NCBI GenBank assembly: GCA_934045905.1
Contig: OW203773.1
Location: forward strand, 16,107,246-16,171,245
Origin: Leuctra nigra
Lineage: Eukaryota > Arthropoda > Insecta > Plecoptera > Leuctridae
Direction of reading: 5' to 3'
DNA: 64,000 bases
Positions 45,581-57,144 of this stretch are shown here, one piece after another. Under the pieces are notes generated by a model. That model was given only the letters and a program-made list of their open reading frames with translations. It was not told the DNA's origin and did no database searches. The position numbers were made by a program, and so were the translations under genes. Every line of letters starts with the position of its first letter. Positions within the stretch are counted from its first letter, which is position 1.

Positions 45581-45584
45581 ATGA

Positions 45585-45675
45585 AGATGACTTGAAGATG
45601 ATGCTGATGATGATGATGATGATGAAAAGAGGAGAGGATGGAATGGTGGGAAGGAAACGTAAAGAATCCAAATTC
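45585..45675 (-). mobile_element. SINE part 1, flanking the 18-bp array
   Basis: A GATGATGATG tract, GAGGATGGAATGGTGGGAAG and GAAACG correspond to the reverse SINE body up to the segment that seeded the array. Confidence 0.75.
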
Positions 45676-46444
45676 AGCATTTTCTAGACTCTCAGCATTT
45701 TCTAGACTCTCCGCATTTTCTAGACTCTCCGCATTTTCTAGACTCTCCGCATTTTCTAGACTCTCCGCATTTTCTAGACTCTCCGCATTTTCTAGACTCT
45801 CCGCATTTTCTAGACTCTCAGCATTTTCTAGACTCTCCGCATTTTCTAGACTCTCAGCATTTTCTAGACTCTCCGCATTTTCTAGACTCTCAGCATTTTC
45901 TAGACTCTCCGCATTTTCTAGACTCTCAGCATTTTCTAGACTCTCCGCATTTTCTAGACTCTCAGCATTTTCTAGACTCTCCGCATTTTCTAGACTCTCC
46001 GCATTTTCTAGACTCTCCGCATTTTCTAGACTCTCAGCATTTTCTAGACTCTCAGCATTTTCTAGACTCTCCGCATTTTCTAGACTCTCCGCATTTTCTA
46101 GACTCTCAGCATTTTCTAGACTCTCCGCATTTCCTGACTCTCAGCATTTTCTAGACTCTCAGCATTTTCTAGACTCTCAGCATTTTCTAGACTCTCCGCA
46201 TTTTCTAGACTCTCAGCATTTTCTAGACTCTCAGCATTTTCTAGACTCTCAGCATTTTCTAGACTCTCAGCATTTTCTAGACTCTCAGCATTTTCTAGAC
46301 TCTCAGCATTTTCTAGACTCTCCGCATTTTCTAGACTCTCAGCATTTTCTAGACTCTCAGCATTTTCTAGACTCTCAGCATTTTCTAGACTCTCCGCATT
46401 TTCTAGACTCTCAGCATTTTCTAGACTCTCAGCATTTTCTAGAC
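45676..46444 (+). repeat. Minisatellite: forty-three 18-bp units inside a SINE
   Basis: The unit is CAGCATTTTCTAGACTCT or its variant CCGCATTTTCTAGACTCT, each with a TCTAGA. I count 43 units, one of them 17 bp long (CCGCATTTCCTGACTCT, about 46127-46143), which shifts the open frame. Hexapeptide frames on both strands (SAFSRL; ENAESL) follow from the 18-bp period and are not evidence of a gene. Confidence 0.98.
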
Positions 46445-46515
46445 TGAGGGAATACGAGGGAATGTAAATCAGGAAATCATCCTTATTTAAAATGCAGAGC
46501 TTAGCCATCTGAGAA
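46445..46515 (-). mobile_element. SINE part 2, flanking the 18-bp array
   Basis: GAGGGAATACGAGGGAATG and AATGCAGAGCTTAGCCATCT with GAG correspond to the SINE segment next to its tRNA head. Confidence 0.65.
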
Positions 46516-46519
46516 CTGA

Positions 46520-47835
46520 AAAATAATTATCAATATTTTGAATCCACACAAATTAAAACATGACTTTTATCACGAATGAAAACAACAATATTTTTTTTTG
46601 TATAACGTGTTAAATTTATTTTAATTAAATGAGTTTCTCAGAATTTGATTCAAAAATTAAATGCCTGGAGGGATCCGTCATATGGAAAAAAATATTTTGT
46701 TTTCAGACGGTTTGGCCATACTAGTTATTAAGGTGGAAACATCGAATGCCTTACCCCAAAAATGTTTTTTTTATTGAAATTAACAATATGTATTAATTGT
46801 TTCAACATTTCATCTTTATTTAAGTAAGAAATATTCATGAAATGTCCTGAATCTTGCAACTCGGGACTTATATTAAGTTTTCAATTTTATGTCTTTAGAA
46901 CATGAGGACATTTTTAACACAGGAGGTATAGGAAAATTATTCAGTTTTTGGTGTATAACTTTAAAAATAGCTCACGTTGGTATAGTTTTAAATTTTTTCT
47001 CTGATAGTATGTACATATTTCTACTAGAAATTAATAGTCTAAAAATTGAACGATTTTTCTTGGCCGCCATAAGCTAACATAGGGGGACAATATGGGTTTA
47101 ACTCATAAACTGGTTCAGGATGCTAGTTTTACTGGCGATATCCTGGTGTAGCATAAAATGTTATATAAGAATGCAAAGTTACAGCAAATTTTATTGAAAT
47201 TAGGGGTACGCTCTTTCCCCCTTAAGGTCCCTGTATATCACGTGACTTTTTAACCAAAAAGCTACACATTTCCTATTGGAAGGGTTCAGTTTAACAAAGA
47301 CTTCTCCCTCATCAGATAAGTTAGGACACATCTGTTGGAACTAATTCTACGCAGAAAAGAATGCGAAAATAACATATTAGATGATTTTACTTCCTTGCAC
47401 CTAAATATTCTCAAATCAAGACCTGAAGTTGAAGGAAATTCTACGAGTTGCCAAAAACAGCAAACGTGATACACAATGGCCTTAACAATGTCACTAATCC
47501 TTGCCCATTGTTTGTAACCATTTATAAGATTTACTGATTAAAAATTAATTTTTTTAAAGAGTACCTATATGAAGTTGTTTCATTCTATGTTTCAAGAAAT
47601 GCTGGTGTTACCAAATGAATTATATTTTATAAATGAGCTTCGAGTCTTGTACACCCCTGTCATCTGAAGGTTTGACTGCCCACACTATTAAAGTCAGAGA
47701 CGATCAAAGTATTAAGAAAGAATATTGATGGAGATTTGTGAACAGAAGGATTAAAATCACATTTCGTTGCGTTGCGTCATACTTTAGACAGAATATGACA
47801 TCCATTAAAATAGAGCATATCTGACGTCGCCTTGA
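46520..47835. other. No gene seen
   Basis: AT-rich, with scattered short frames and no repeat-family match. Confidence 0.45.
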
Positions 47836-47838
47836 GAC

Positions 47839-47915
47839 GAAAACGCTCTGTGTAACGCGTTTATATAAGCGAGCCTTCGTATTGCATGCGAATTCATATT
47901 AGTTTGCAAGTTAGG
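47839..47915 (-). mobile_element. HINE 3'-end fragment
   Basis: GAAAACGCTCTGTGTAACGC, GCGAGCCTTCGTATTGCATG and CGAATTCATA in reverse: the GCATGCAATACGAAGG subfamily. Confidence 0.75.
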
Positions 47916-47919
47916 AAAA

Positions 47920-49150
47920 TTCACCTCGGAAAATTCAATGTTGTATTAATTAGAGGTGACATAAAAAATATTTACATGATAATTTCTCAAAATAAATAAA
48001 ACTAAAAGAAAATATTACATTCCTACCCGTACAAAAAAAACTATATTATACAAACTTTATTTAATTATAATTAATTATATTAATTATAATACATTATTAT
48101 AATTAATTATGGTTTGTAGCGAAAATTATAATTTGTATATAATATTTTTAATAATTATTATAATAAACTTATCATAGTATATTATTTAATTATAATACAT
48201 ACAATTATTTAAAAATAAAATTATAATGAATGTATAATATTTTATCGTAAGGGTAATTATGTACATTTTGCTTATTATTACATTTTTAACACCGTTTTTT
48301 ATTAAATGCTTTATCTAGCTAATGCAAAAAATCTCAAAAACATCTAAAATTAGTTTGGCGTTAAAGTTTTTTCAAAACAGTACTTTTTAAAGAAGTCAAT
48401 CGAATAAGGATCAAACACTCAAAAAATAAAACATTTTAAACTAAATCACACCACAAAAAAATCGTTCGAATTCACCAATGTACCAAAAATTTTAATCGAA
48501 CCAATTCAAATAAACCCGCCTTTGATGTACATAAATCAAGCTTGTTTATTCTTCTGTCAATCCTTCTGAAGGCAGCAACACCTACAAGAGCAATGAGATA
48601 GAAAGAGCGCGAGCATCTTGTATTGAACATTTGACAAGAGAGAGCGAGACAGAGATACACTTGAAGTTCGGTTCCCATGGCTTGTGAAGCGAGAGTTTTT
48701 TGCTGCCGCTTCCCAAACCACCCACATCGATTAATTTACGTTGTGCTTGGTAGATTGACATATTGGAGAGCTGGAGACTGATTAAGGACTTTATAAAGGA
48801 TTACATTTTGATCCTGATTATACTTTTTTTTTTAAATTTGGGATCTCAAAATCTGGGATGAAACTTATGGAACGTGATGTCTTTTTAAGAACTTGTCAAA
48901 TTTGTTCAAATACTAATATTAAGTGATTTTTTTTTTACGTGTGGACGGGCAAACCGGCGTTTCCAAAGTTGATTGCCCTTGTATTGTTTGAAAACTATTT
49001 TTTATGTTTATATGATTAGAAAAGTAACTAATTGTTGAACTTCGTCATAAAAAATTAGAATATATTGTGCTAAGGAATTTTATTATACAATATTTACAAT
49101 ACAAACAGAAAACTAATCACAACGAGTAATTCAAATACATATTTAATTTT
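47920..49150. other. No gene seen
   Basis: Contains an extremely AT-rich ATTAATTATAATTA tract at 48050-48250. A GC-richer stretch at 48590-48730 holds GAGAGAGCGAGACAGAGA, a GAGA-like tract, and a 68-codon minus-strand frame of unknown meaning. Confidence 0.4.
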
Positions 49151-49152
49151 TA

Positions 49153-49424
49153 TTTTTTGTCTGGGGCTTAACGTCGCACTGTTCTGCAGCGAGGCTAATG
49201 GCGACGGATGAATGATTATGATGATGATTGGGAGATGGTGGTGAAGAGTAGGTAAGCATGCAAGGAGGCGGTCGTGGCCAATTAGTAGGGTACCTTCCCA
49301 GCATTTGCCTGTCGACTGAGGGAAAATCACGAAAAAAACCCAGTCAGGAAGGACGGCCGCGGGAATCGAACCCGGGCCTCCGGAGTACAAGTTCCGAGCG
49401 TTATCACTCAGCCAACCTGTTCCG
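49153..49424 (-). mobile_element. SINE, nearly full length
   Basis: TTTTTTGTCTGGGGCTTAAC to GAACCCGGGCCTCCGGAGTA and CACTCAGCCAACCTGTTCCG. In reverse, the A box TTGGCTGAGTG and B box GGTTCGATTCCCG are intact. A small deletion falls at GTAAGCATGCAAGGAGG. Confidence 0.93.
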
Positions 49425-49425
49425 T

Positions 49426-50320
49426 TTCAAATATATAATATAATATACTTACTTTTACTCTTCTTCCTATCGTTATTGTTATTGTTATATTTATTGTTTA
49501 ATGCTATTTTTTGTCCGCTATACCTATTCAAATTTTTGTATGTGGCAATTAAAAACAATATAATTCCACATTTTTATACTTATAACAATTTTTATCTCCA
49601 AATAATATATTCCATGTTTCAATGTTTGAATCAAGTCAAAAAAATGCGTAAATAATTTAAAAACAGAAATACGAACCGTGTAGTGTAATGTGTTGAAACT
49701 AAATTTATTAACAATTTGAATTTGAATGTGTTTCATTTTTATAAGTAAAAACAATATTCAGAATCAGACTTGATCATGATACAAAACTCTGATGTTGTAT
49801 GTCGTCCATACAATGCAACATACGCTCTGTTTCAAAAAGTGTCTTCAAAGATCGCCCAAAAGTTTGCAATTTCTCTCTCAAATGAAGCATCGTGTCTTGT
49901 TTAAACCGTTACGTCTTAAAGTGGTCTGCTAAAAGGGGTTTTAAAAGCGCTTGTAAAACAATAAAAGTTGCTTTTTACATTGATGACGTAATTGTTAAGA
50001 ATGAATTGTTCCTTAGAGATCGATTAGCGTCATGGTCCGTCAACCTATTGCAATTTGCTAACGGAATTCATGCAATAAATGCCGAATTTTATGCTAATTT
50101 TGCAGAATTACCTGCAGAATGTTCTCTGTATAATTTTGATATGTAGGTACTAAAAAAATCAGAAATTCATCCTAACACATAATGCATACAATCCTGATTT
50201 TGCTAACATAGTATATTGCCAGAAAAATCAGAGGCACTCAAGTTTTTTTTTGCATGAAATTAACCTCTTTAAACCAACCTTTCTTACATAAAATATTTTT
50301 ACGCAATTATTTTAATAAAG
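49426..50320. other. No gene seen
   Basis: AT-rich. An 84-codon frame at 49892-50146 begins with GTG, not ATG, and has no known domain. Confidence 0.45.
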
Positions 50321-50322
50321 AA

Positions 50323-50506
50323 GTACGTAAACCCAACAAAACAAAAAACGGTATTTGAACAAAATGGATGGGCTGCTTATCAGGTTCTGTGACAAGAAAT
50401 CCTTCTTATTATCAATGAAATCAGAGACTTAATTGGATGATGTCATCAAATCTTTTTCAGCTAATCCGTTTCGTTCAAATACCGTTTTATGATGTGTTGA
50501 GTATTA
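50323..50506. mobile_element. MITE, AACGGTATTT subtype of GTACAC-TIR family
   Basis: ACCCAACAAAACAAAAAACG plus GTATTTGAAC at the left; GTTCAAATACCGTTTTATGA plus TGTGTTGAGT at the right, inverted. It matches 20631-20831. Confidence 0.8.
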
Positions 50507-50568
50507 TTAATTCTAGAAAAAAAAACTATACTAACGCGAGGAAATATAGAATTACGACTGGAATAATA

Positions 50569-50612
50569 AAATTAGCCTAGTTGCGGAACAGTGCGACGTT
50601 AATACGACCAAA
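50569..50612 (+). mobile_element. SINE 3'-end fragment
   Basis: ATTAGCCTAGTTGCGGAACA followed by GTGCGACGTTAA and an A-rich tail. Confidence 0.75.
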
Positions 50613-50704
50613 TAAAATAACAAAACAATTCTTGTCGACTGGTGGCAGAATTTAGTGCACTAAAACTGATGCAATTAAAATGAGAAATGAAATGAAGTAT
50701 TAAT

Positions 50705-52060
50705 TGAGCGAGCGAAGCGAGCGTCTCCTTTTGACTCTTTTGGCACGGACCTCTGTTTTTTTTTTTTTTTTTTGTTTGTTTTTTTTCTGTTACTGACGAT
50801 ATACAGGTCAGAGTTTTTCTTCGATCGAGCTGAAATTTTGCACACATGTACGTAACATTTCTGATTGTTGCAGACCCTAATTTTTTTGAAATCCATTGAT
50901 TGGTTCAAATTTAAAAAAAAATAACTTTTGATTGGTTGTCTCGATCAAATTGAAATTTTGACAAGTCTTTACCCCCAACATTGTACCCAATCAAACAAAG
51001 TTTCAGCCAAATCCTCCCATTGGTTAAAATTTAAAACCATCTTTCCTGTGATTTTAGAAATTTAAACTAGAACCGATTGAACGATCAACTTATAACTTCG
51101 CATGATGGTTGGGACCAACATTATCTTCATTTTTGACAATTTTCATACTAATCTGTGTTTAAATCCAAAAGTTATTGACATTTTACGGACTTTTTGCGTG
51201 TTGGCTGTCAAATTCACGGCGACTTCGAATCTTCAGTTCAAGGCAAGGTAGTTAGAGCAGAAACTTTCAAACGCATATGAAACTGATAATGACCGTTCAA
51301 CAGTCGATCTGATATTGTGTAGATACACTTATATCATATGAGTGGCCCCAGGTATATTTTTTGAAGGAGATCCTGTGATTTTTGAAAATTAACACGGAAC
51401 CGTTCAATCATAAAGGTTCAATCGATCAACTTACAGCTTTGCATGGTTATTTGGACCAATATTTTAGGAATATTTTGAGATTTTTATACAAATCTGTGGC
51501 GAAATTTTAGAATTATTAGCTTTTAATGACATTTTCGATAGACAGAATTTAGGTTCGAGGTGTTGCGCGTATCCGTGCATGTAGAGACAACCTTTTCTGT
51601 TTGCTGACCCCAATTTTTTTTGAAATTCATTGATTGGTTAAAATTTAAATAAATATCTCCTGATAGGTTGAAAAATGAAAATGGTCTTCGATAATTCTGA
51701 TCAAACTCATATTTTGCATGGTCATTAAGACCAACATTGTCTCTTATTTTACAAATTTTCATCATCAGTTAAGAACGTAGCACTTATTGACATTTTTAAT
51801 AGCTGTCAGAGATGAAGTATCGAAATAACTGTTTTTCCTCTGCCACATAGATCTGATTTGCTTTAGGAACCACAGTGCTTAGATGCTATTTTCACGTTTC
51901 AATGAAAAGCAGTTATACATTTATGTTGACAGAGTGGATAATTTTTCAATTCAATATGGATGTATATGTTTCTGTGCGTTCTGTACGCATTTCCGGTTTG
52001 AGAATTTGTACTACGTACCCGTGCTCGCTCATCAACGCGTTACACTGAGCGTTTTCCTAG
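50705..52060 (+). mobile_element. HINE-like (Helentron-associated) element, complete reference copy
   Basis: 5' end TGAGCGAGCGAAGCGAGCGT, preceded by AATT. The 3' region has GTGCTCGCTCATCAACGCG, whose GCTCGCTCA is the inverted match of the 5' TGAGCGAGC. A hairpin follows with stem AACGC/GCGTT, and then TTCCTAG|TT. No end-to-end inverted repeat and no target duplication are seen. The interior has a poly(T) tract (50757-50793) and repeated diverged units containing GAAATTTTGCACACATGT and GGGACCAACATT. These are the described hallmarks of Helentron-derived non-autonomous elements: 5' terminal against 3' sub-terminal inverted repeat, 3' hairpin and T-T target. It is non-coding. Confidence 0.85.
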
Positions 52061-52064
52061 TTAA

Positions 52065-55005
52065 CCTATTGGAATGTAGTAAGCGCGCTTTTTGACTATA
52101 GAACAAAGCCAATTAAGTCAAACATTAGTTTAATAGTTAGTTTTTGTTTTCACTTAAGTGTAACAATTAAACTTGATTGTTTAAATACACATACATACCT
52201 TCATTAAAAAACCTCGCTTTGATGTTCCAAGAAATAAAGTTCGCAAATAATTGTTATCAATAGAAATATATTTTGATTTACATAACATTTTCATAATAAA
52301 CTTGGAGAATGATTCATGTTTAACTTAAAATAAATAAATATGTTTTGTTCTAAAATGTCTAAATGTTCCAAATATCGGCTAAAGTTGTCAATTTATCGAT
52401 AATTCCGCATTTGTAATAGAATTAGAATTTAGTTCATTTTTTGTTAAAATCATTTTATTGATGGCTGTCCTTTTTAAAAAAGGTCTCAATCCTGTATTAA
52501 CAAAGGAAAATAGGAATAACAGAATTTAACAGATGGTTTGGCTTTAAATATACATGCTAATGACAATCACTTGAAATTAAGTGGGTCATGTTAATTGTGA
52601 CTTTTTACAATATAATATTATAGACAAGGCACCAAATTTGTCTTACGTTCTTGGAGATGGTTTAAGATGAAATCCCTAATGGACTTCGCCAACAGATAAG
52701 TATAATTTCCCGAAACCCAAATGCATTTGCACCGAACAATTCACAAATCTTAAGACCACCAATGCTGACGCAACAAAAACTTGGAAAACCAATTCTCGTA
52801 GAATTTTCGTCTCGAATCAAAATGGCCGACTAATTAATTGTATTAATGCACGTCGGTCTTAGCCGTCGCTTTTGGCAGACAACTTCTGAATACCTACGCT
52901 TCAAAGTTCGAGAGAAATGCGCTCATGTGAAATTAAAGGGGTTAGGTACGCCCAATTGAATATTGACAAATGTCCCATCTCCCAATGTTAAAGTAGATTG
53001 AGTATTTTTAAAATTCTGTCCAAACTAAAGGAGATAGAACATTTCGTCATATGAGAAAATTGAAGATAATAGACTGCTATGTAATGTGGCCTTAAGAAAT
53101 ATTGCATTTTAATAACGATTTTACAAAAAATTAAATATTAAATACAAATCAAATTCTGACTCGCTCAAGTTGATTATTGCGTGATGAAGATGTTTTTAAT
53201 GAATATTTATAAATGTTTAAAGTAAACAATTAATTTTCATTTGTATCATCAAAACGATCCATATGTTAGAAATTAATTTTCTTGTACGCATGAGTCACAA
53301 TTCACTACTAATAACATTGATTTTAGCGTAGACAAAATTGTGACGTCATCATCTCTTCAACACTCTTAATGTTTTCTTTGTATTTCTTGTTATTTTTTGT
53401 TATTCTCCGATTCTGCATCATCAGTATTTGAAGCATTTGTGATCCTTAAGGAATCTGCAGCTCCGTCTCTGAGTCCGAGACTAGGCGGTGACAAAAACTG
53501 GAAGTGTTTATACTGGTGGACAAGTCAAGAGCTGTGTCGTCGTGATTCTATTGTTTGTGGCATGCTTGACATTTATGTGACTCAGTTCTCAACGTTAGAG
53601 ATGAATATTATGTGCTTTTTGGTCTATATTTTGACGAAAATCATATGTTCAAAAATATTTTTATGACAATAGTACATAAATAGTGTATTTTTTTGAAAGA
53701 TTTAGTTATTACAGTAATATGTTTTCCATAATTGTATTCATTTACAAATTCTATTGATTGCAATTATTAATTACAAAATTTCCATTTATCATAAATTACA
53801 TAATGCATGGACATTTTTAATGCAACTTGCCTTTCACTGAATATAATAATTTTATTGTAATTGTGTAATTTTTAAGGAGCTTATTAATGTCAAACCCCAT
53901 AGTATGAAGTCCAAGATGCGTCAATATAACTGGTAGGATTTCCAGAAACAATTATATTTTTTATTTTTAATAATACATATTATATAAAACATTTTTAGTA
54001 AGTAATTTTTAGTAGTAATAAATAAGGACAGTGAAATTAGATTAGTCTATGAAATATATTGTCACACACCTAAAATTATGTAACTGAGTATGTAAATAAA
54101 TTATAAATAAATTATTATTTTAACATAAAAAAATAAGAAATAACCAACTAATCATGAACTATTTATTAAACTAATAAATAAAATTCTAATCAACTATTTC
54201 AAATAGGTTAGTATTTTAAATATTAAGTAGACAATCTTTATTGTAGTCTGAATTATATAAACATTCATTGTCAAATAAACTATTAGAAATAATTAAAACA
54301 AAATGTTTCAATATAGAAATGCATTGTTCTTACCCTGCTCCTCATATACACCCCAACAATGTGCAATCCCACACAAAGCAGCTACCAAACCAAAACCAAA
54401 GCCCTGGTCCACTTTTTGCCACCCGTTCAACAAAACTCCAGTGCACAAAACTTGCCCCCAAAAACGTCACTAAAGGGGAACCACATTTCCACCACGAAAC
54501 TATTTTTCTATCCAAACCGAAGCGCAATCGGTATTTGGACAATTCGCTCCGACGAATAAAGCAAGAAATAGCATACAAAACATACGTTAATGAAAGACGA
54601 AGATTTCCAATGTAATCTGAAGACCATATTTAGAAATGTTGAAGGATCTAGTTTTTAATATGACGTCTCTTGCAAAGGGACATGTGTTTGAATCGAGTGA
54701 TGATAGATAGTTAATTGTTTCCAAGAGCCGGGTTTTTGTTGAGTAATGAAATGGGATATGAAGTTGTATCTACGAAGATTTGGATTGGAATTGGAATTGT
54801 GATAATTTAAAGTTGAAATGGATTAATGTTGTATTAAGTTTTGGATTGGAATTGATTATATCTAAAATGGGATTTAAGACACAATGATGGAATATCCAAG
54901 TACAAGAATAGTTAGAATGTTTTGATTGGAAATGGAATTTGCCCAATTAAATCGGTAATTATAGTAATTGCAAAATGATTTGGATTGAAATTGAATTGAA
55001 GGGTA
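52065..55005. other. No confident gene (2.9 kb)
   Basis: AT-rich. The longest frame is 115 codons at 54268-54615, in a C-rich plus-strand segment (CCAAACCAAAACCAAAGCCC). It has no recognised domain and the opposite strand is also open. A frame at 53397-53666 is likewise unrecognised. No repeat-family match. Confidence 0.4.
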
Positions 55006-55008
55006 TAG

Positions 55009-55220
55009 GGGAAGAACGCTCTGAGTCCATATTTAAAAAAATAGTTTATGTTGTAATCATGCAGTGATTTTTATGATCTTTAAGAAATTCCCATGGTTTT
55101 AAAAAAATATTGCTAAAAAGTCTTGAAAAAAGCATTTGAAATATCTATCTGTATGGAAGATAAGTTCAAAACTTCGTTTATCTCAGTTTCATCCGAATGT
55201 GACTTATAGCGTTCTTTCCC
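55009..55220. mobile_element. MITE, GAAGAACGC-TIR family, copy 2
   Basis: The left end GGGAAGAACGCTCTGAGTC pairs with GACTTATAGCGTTCTTTCCC at the right, a TIR of about 19 bp with few mismatches. It matches 18141-18361. Confidence 0.85.
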
Positions 55221-55224
55221 AGTA

Positions 55225-56595
55225 CCTCAATAGATAAAAATTCCAAGAAGATTTTGGATCAAAGTTGAGACTTTTTTAAAGTATGGATAAAAGTTGAACG
55301 AATTTGAATTTGGAGTTGAAGATATTTTTTTTTTTTAATTTCTGGTTAAAAGTAAAAATTGAGAGTGCAATCCATTTAAAAAAAACATATAAACTAGAAA
55401 CTAATAAAATACAACTCTCTGTCCAAAATTCTTCAAGAATAATGTCCTTTCACTCCTTTTAATCAATTTATGCCATCAATAGTTATTTATTATCTTCTCA
55501 GTTTTCTTTGATACAGATATATTGTTTTCCCTTCAATGTCTGTTGCTGTGTTTTAATTTGTGAAATTATGTCTTGATTCAAAACAGAGATCCGCTCAATT
55601 CAGACTTACAGTTGTGTTGAGGTTGGAAAATATAATCGGAAAAAGTTGCTAAGGTTCGATTTACTGGCTTTGTAAATATTTATCATTGAACAGAATTTCT
55701 TTTGACGCAAACTCACTTGTAAAGATCATGAGTTGTTTATAAACTTCGACAGTCAAGGTCAGTAAATGTGTTTCAAAAAACAAGTGCTCAGAGATTGTTT
55801 TGGGATAAAAATCAATTGAAATGTAAACTTTTAGAATAATTGAAAACATCAGATTAGCTCCCAAACTTCCAATTATTGTTAAACCTAGTATTAAAAATGA
55901 GATGAATATTTTTTATTTATTAATTTGCATAATATATCCAACAGAGTAAAACTCCACAAATGGACATAAACATATAAAATAACAACTATGAAAAACTAGT
56001 AGAGAAAAGCAATTGATACAATAAGTTAAAAATTAAAAAAGGACAAATTAAAAGAATCACCACAAACTAAATTAGGCTAATCTAATGCTAATCTATGAAC
56101 CTTATCTAAACTGGGGCTAAATCAAATACATATGTATTAAAAGTGGACCTAATGTTTTCAATATAGGTTGTTAAATATATCTAATGTGTTATTAATTTAC
56201 AGCTACAGTTTTTACAATGACTCAATAATATTTTAACTCTAAAAAACATTAAACTAAAAAAGTATTAATTTCAACCAAGAAAAATACGGAAAATCGTATA
56301 ATTTGTGAAATAAGAAATAACCGCATATTTATTTAATAAAAGTTTTAAAAAATCTTTAACTATTTCATAACACAAACAGAATATAAAATAACATCATAAA
56401 CGTCATGAGCATCAGCATCATCTTCATGATGGATGATTGATTAGATGAATATGTAGGAACGATATTATTATTATATTTGTTGAAAATTTCCTGACAAAGC
56501 AGGCTGGGGTGACAATAATGTCCTATAGTCCAGTCAAATCAGGCTTAAAAATGTCCAAACCTAAAACAAATGGCAACATTTGGTTTTGTGGTGTC
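55225..56595. other. No gene seen
   Basis: AT-rich with no recognisable repeats or ORFs. Confidence 0.5.
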
Positions 56596-56597
56596 AT

Positions 56598-57140
56598 TCT
56601 CTTCAGAAAAATGCCCTCTACAACATATCCAAAATCCGCCAAAATCCGTGCACCGGATATAATTTTTAATCACTTTTTAAGTTAATTTCCCATGCTAATT
56701 CCATCTTGCAAAAAAATCATGTAACTCCGATTTTGACTAAACTTGGCAGAATTGATCACGATCCTAAATGAACACAAATAGCTCTCTGAGAGATTTTCTC
56801 TAAATCTCATCGTTTGGGAAATATGGAGCTCGCAAAACGTCAAATTACACTCAAAGTGACAATATCGTCGAAAACTGACTAAAATATGACTTTTCAATGG
56901 GTCATATTTCCCAAACGATGAGATTTAGAGGAAAACGCCAAGAGAGCTTTTTGTGTTCATTTAGAATGGTGAACAATACTGCCAAGTTTCGTCAAAATCG
57001 GAGTTACATAAAAAAAAGTGTTTTTTGCAAGAAGAAATTAACATGGGAAATTAAGTTAAACGGTGATTTGAAAGTACTTCCATCGGATTTTTGCAAATTT
57101 TGGATAATTATGTTGTAGAGGGCATTATTCTGAAGTAACA
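56598..57140. mobile_element. Palindromic element (about 540 bp)
   Basis: The arms are inverted copies. CTTCAGAAAAATGCCCTCTA near 56599, CGATTTTGACTAAACTTGGC near 56730 and CTAAATCTCATCGTTTGGGA near 56800 all return inverted near 57115, 56985 and 56905. The spacer is about 60 bp. Unequal arms reflect small deletions. It is non-coding. Confidence 0.85.
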
Positions 57141-57144
57141 GAAC

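Noticed and set aside
45638..46508. Long repetitive ORFs on both strands (SAFSRL and ENAESL repeats)
   Set aside because: These are by-products of the 18-bp minisatellite, which was seeded by a SINE. Both strands being open argues against a gene.
49892..50146. 84-codon ORF
   Set aside because: It begins with GTG, which is not a normal eukaryotic start, and has no recognisable domain or splice context.
50705..52060. Terminal-inverted-repeat DNA transposon instead of HINE
   Set aside because: The inverted match is between the 5' terminus and a sub-terminal 3' site; the true 3' end is a hairpin plus CCTAG, and no target duplication is visible.
54268..54615. 115-codon ORF
   Set aside because: The C-rich plus strand removes stops by composition; the opposite strand is open too and no family is recognised. 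Left as unassigned.
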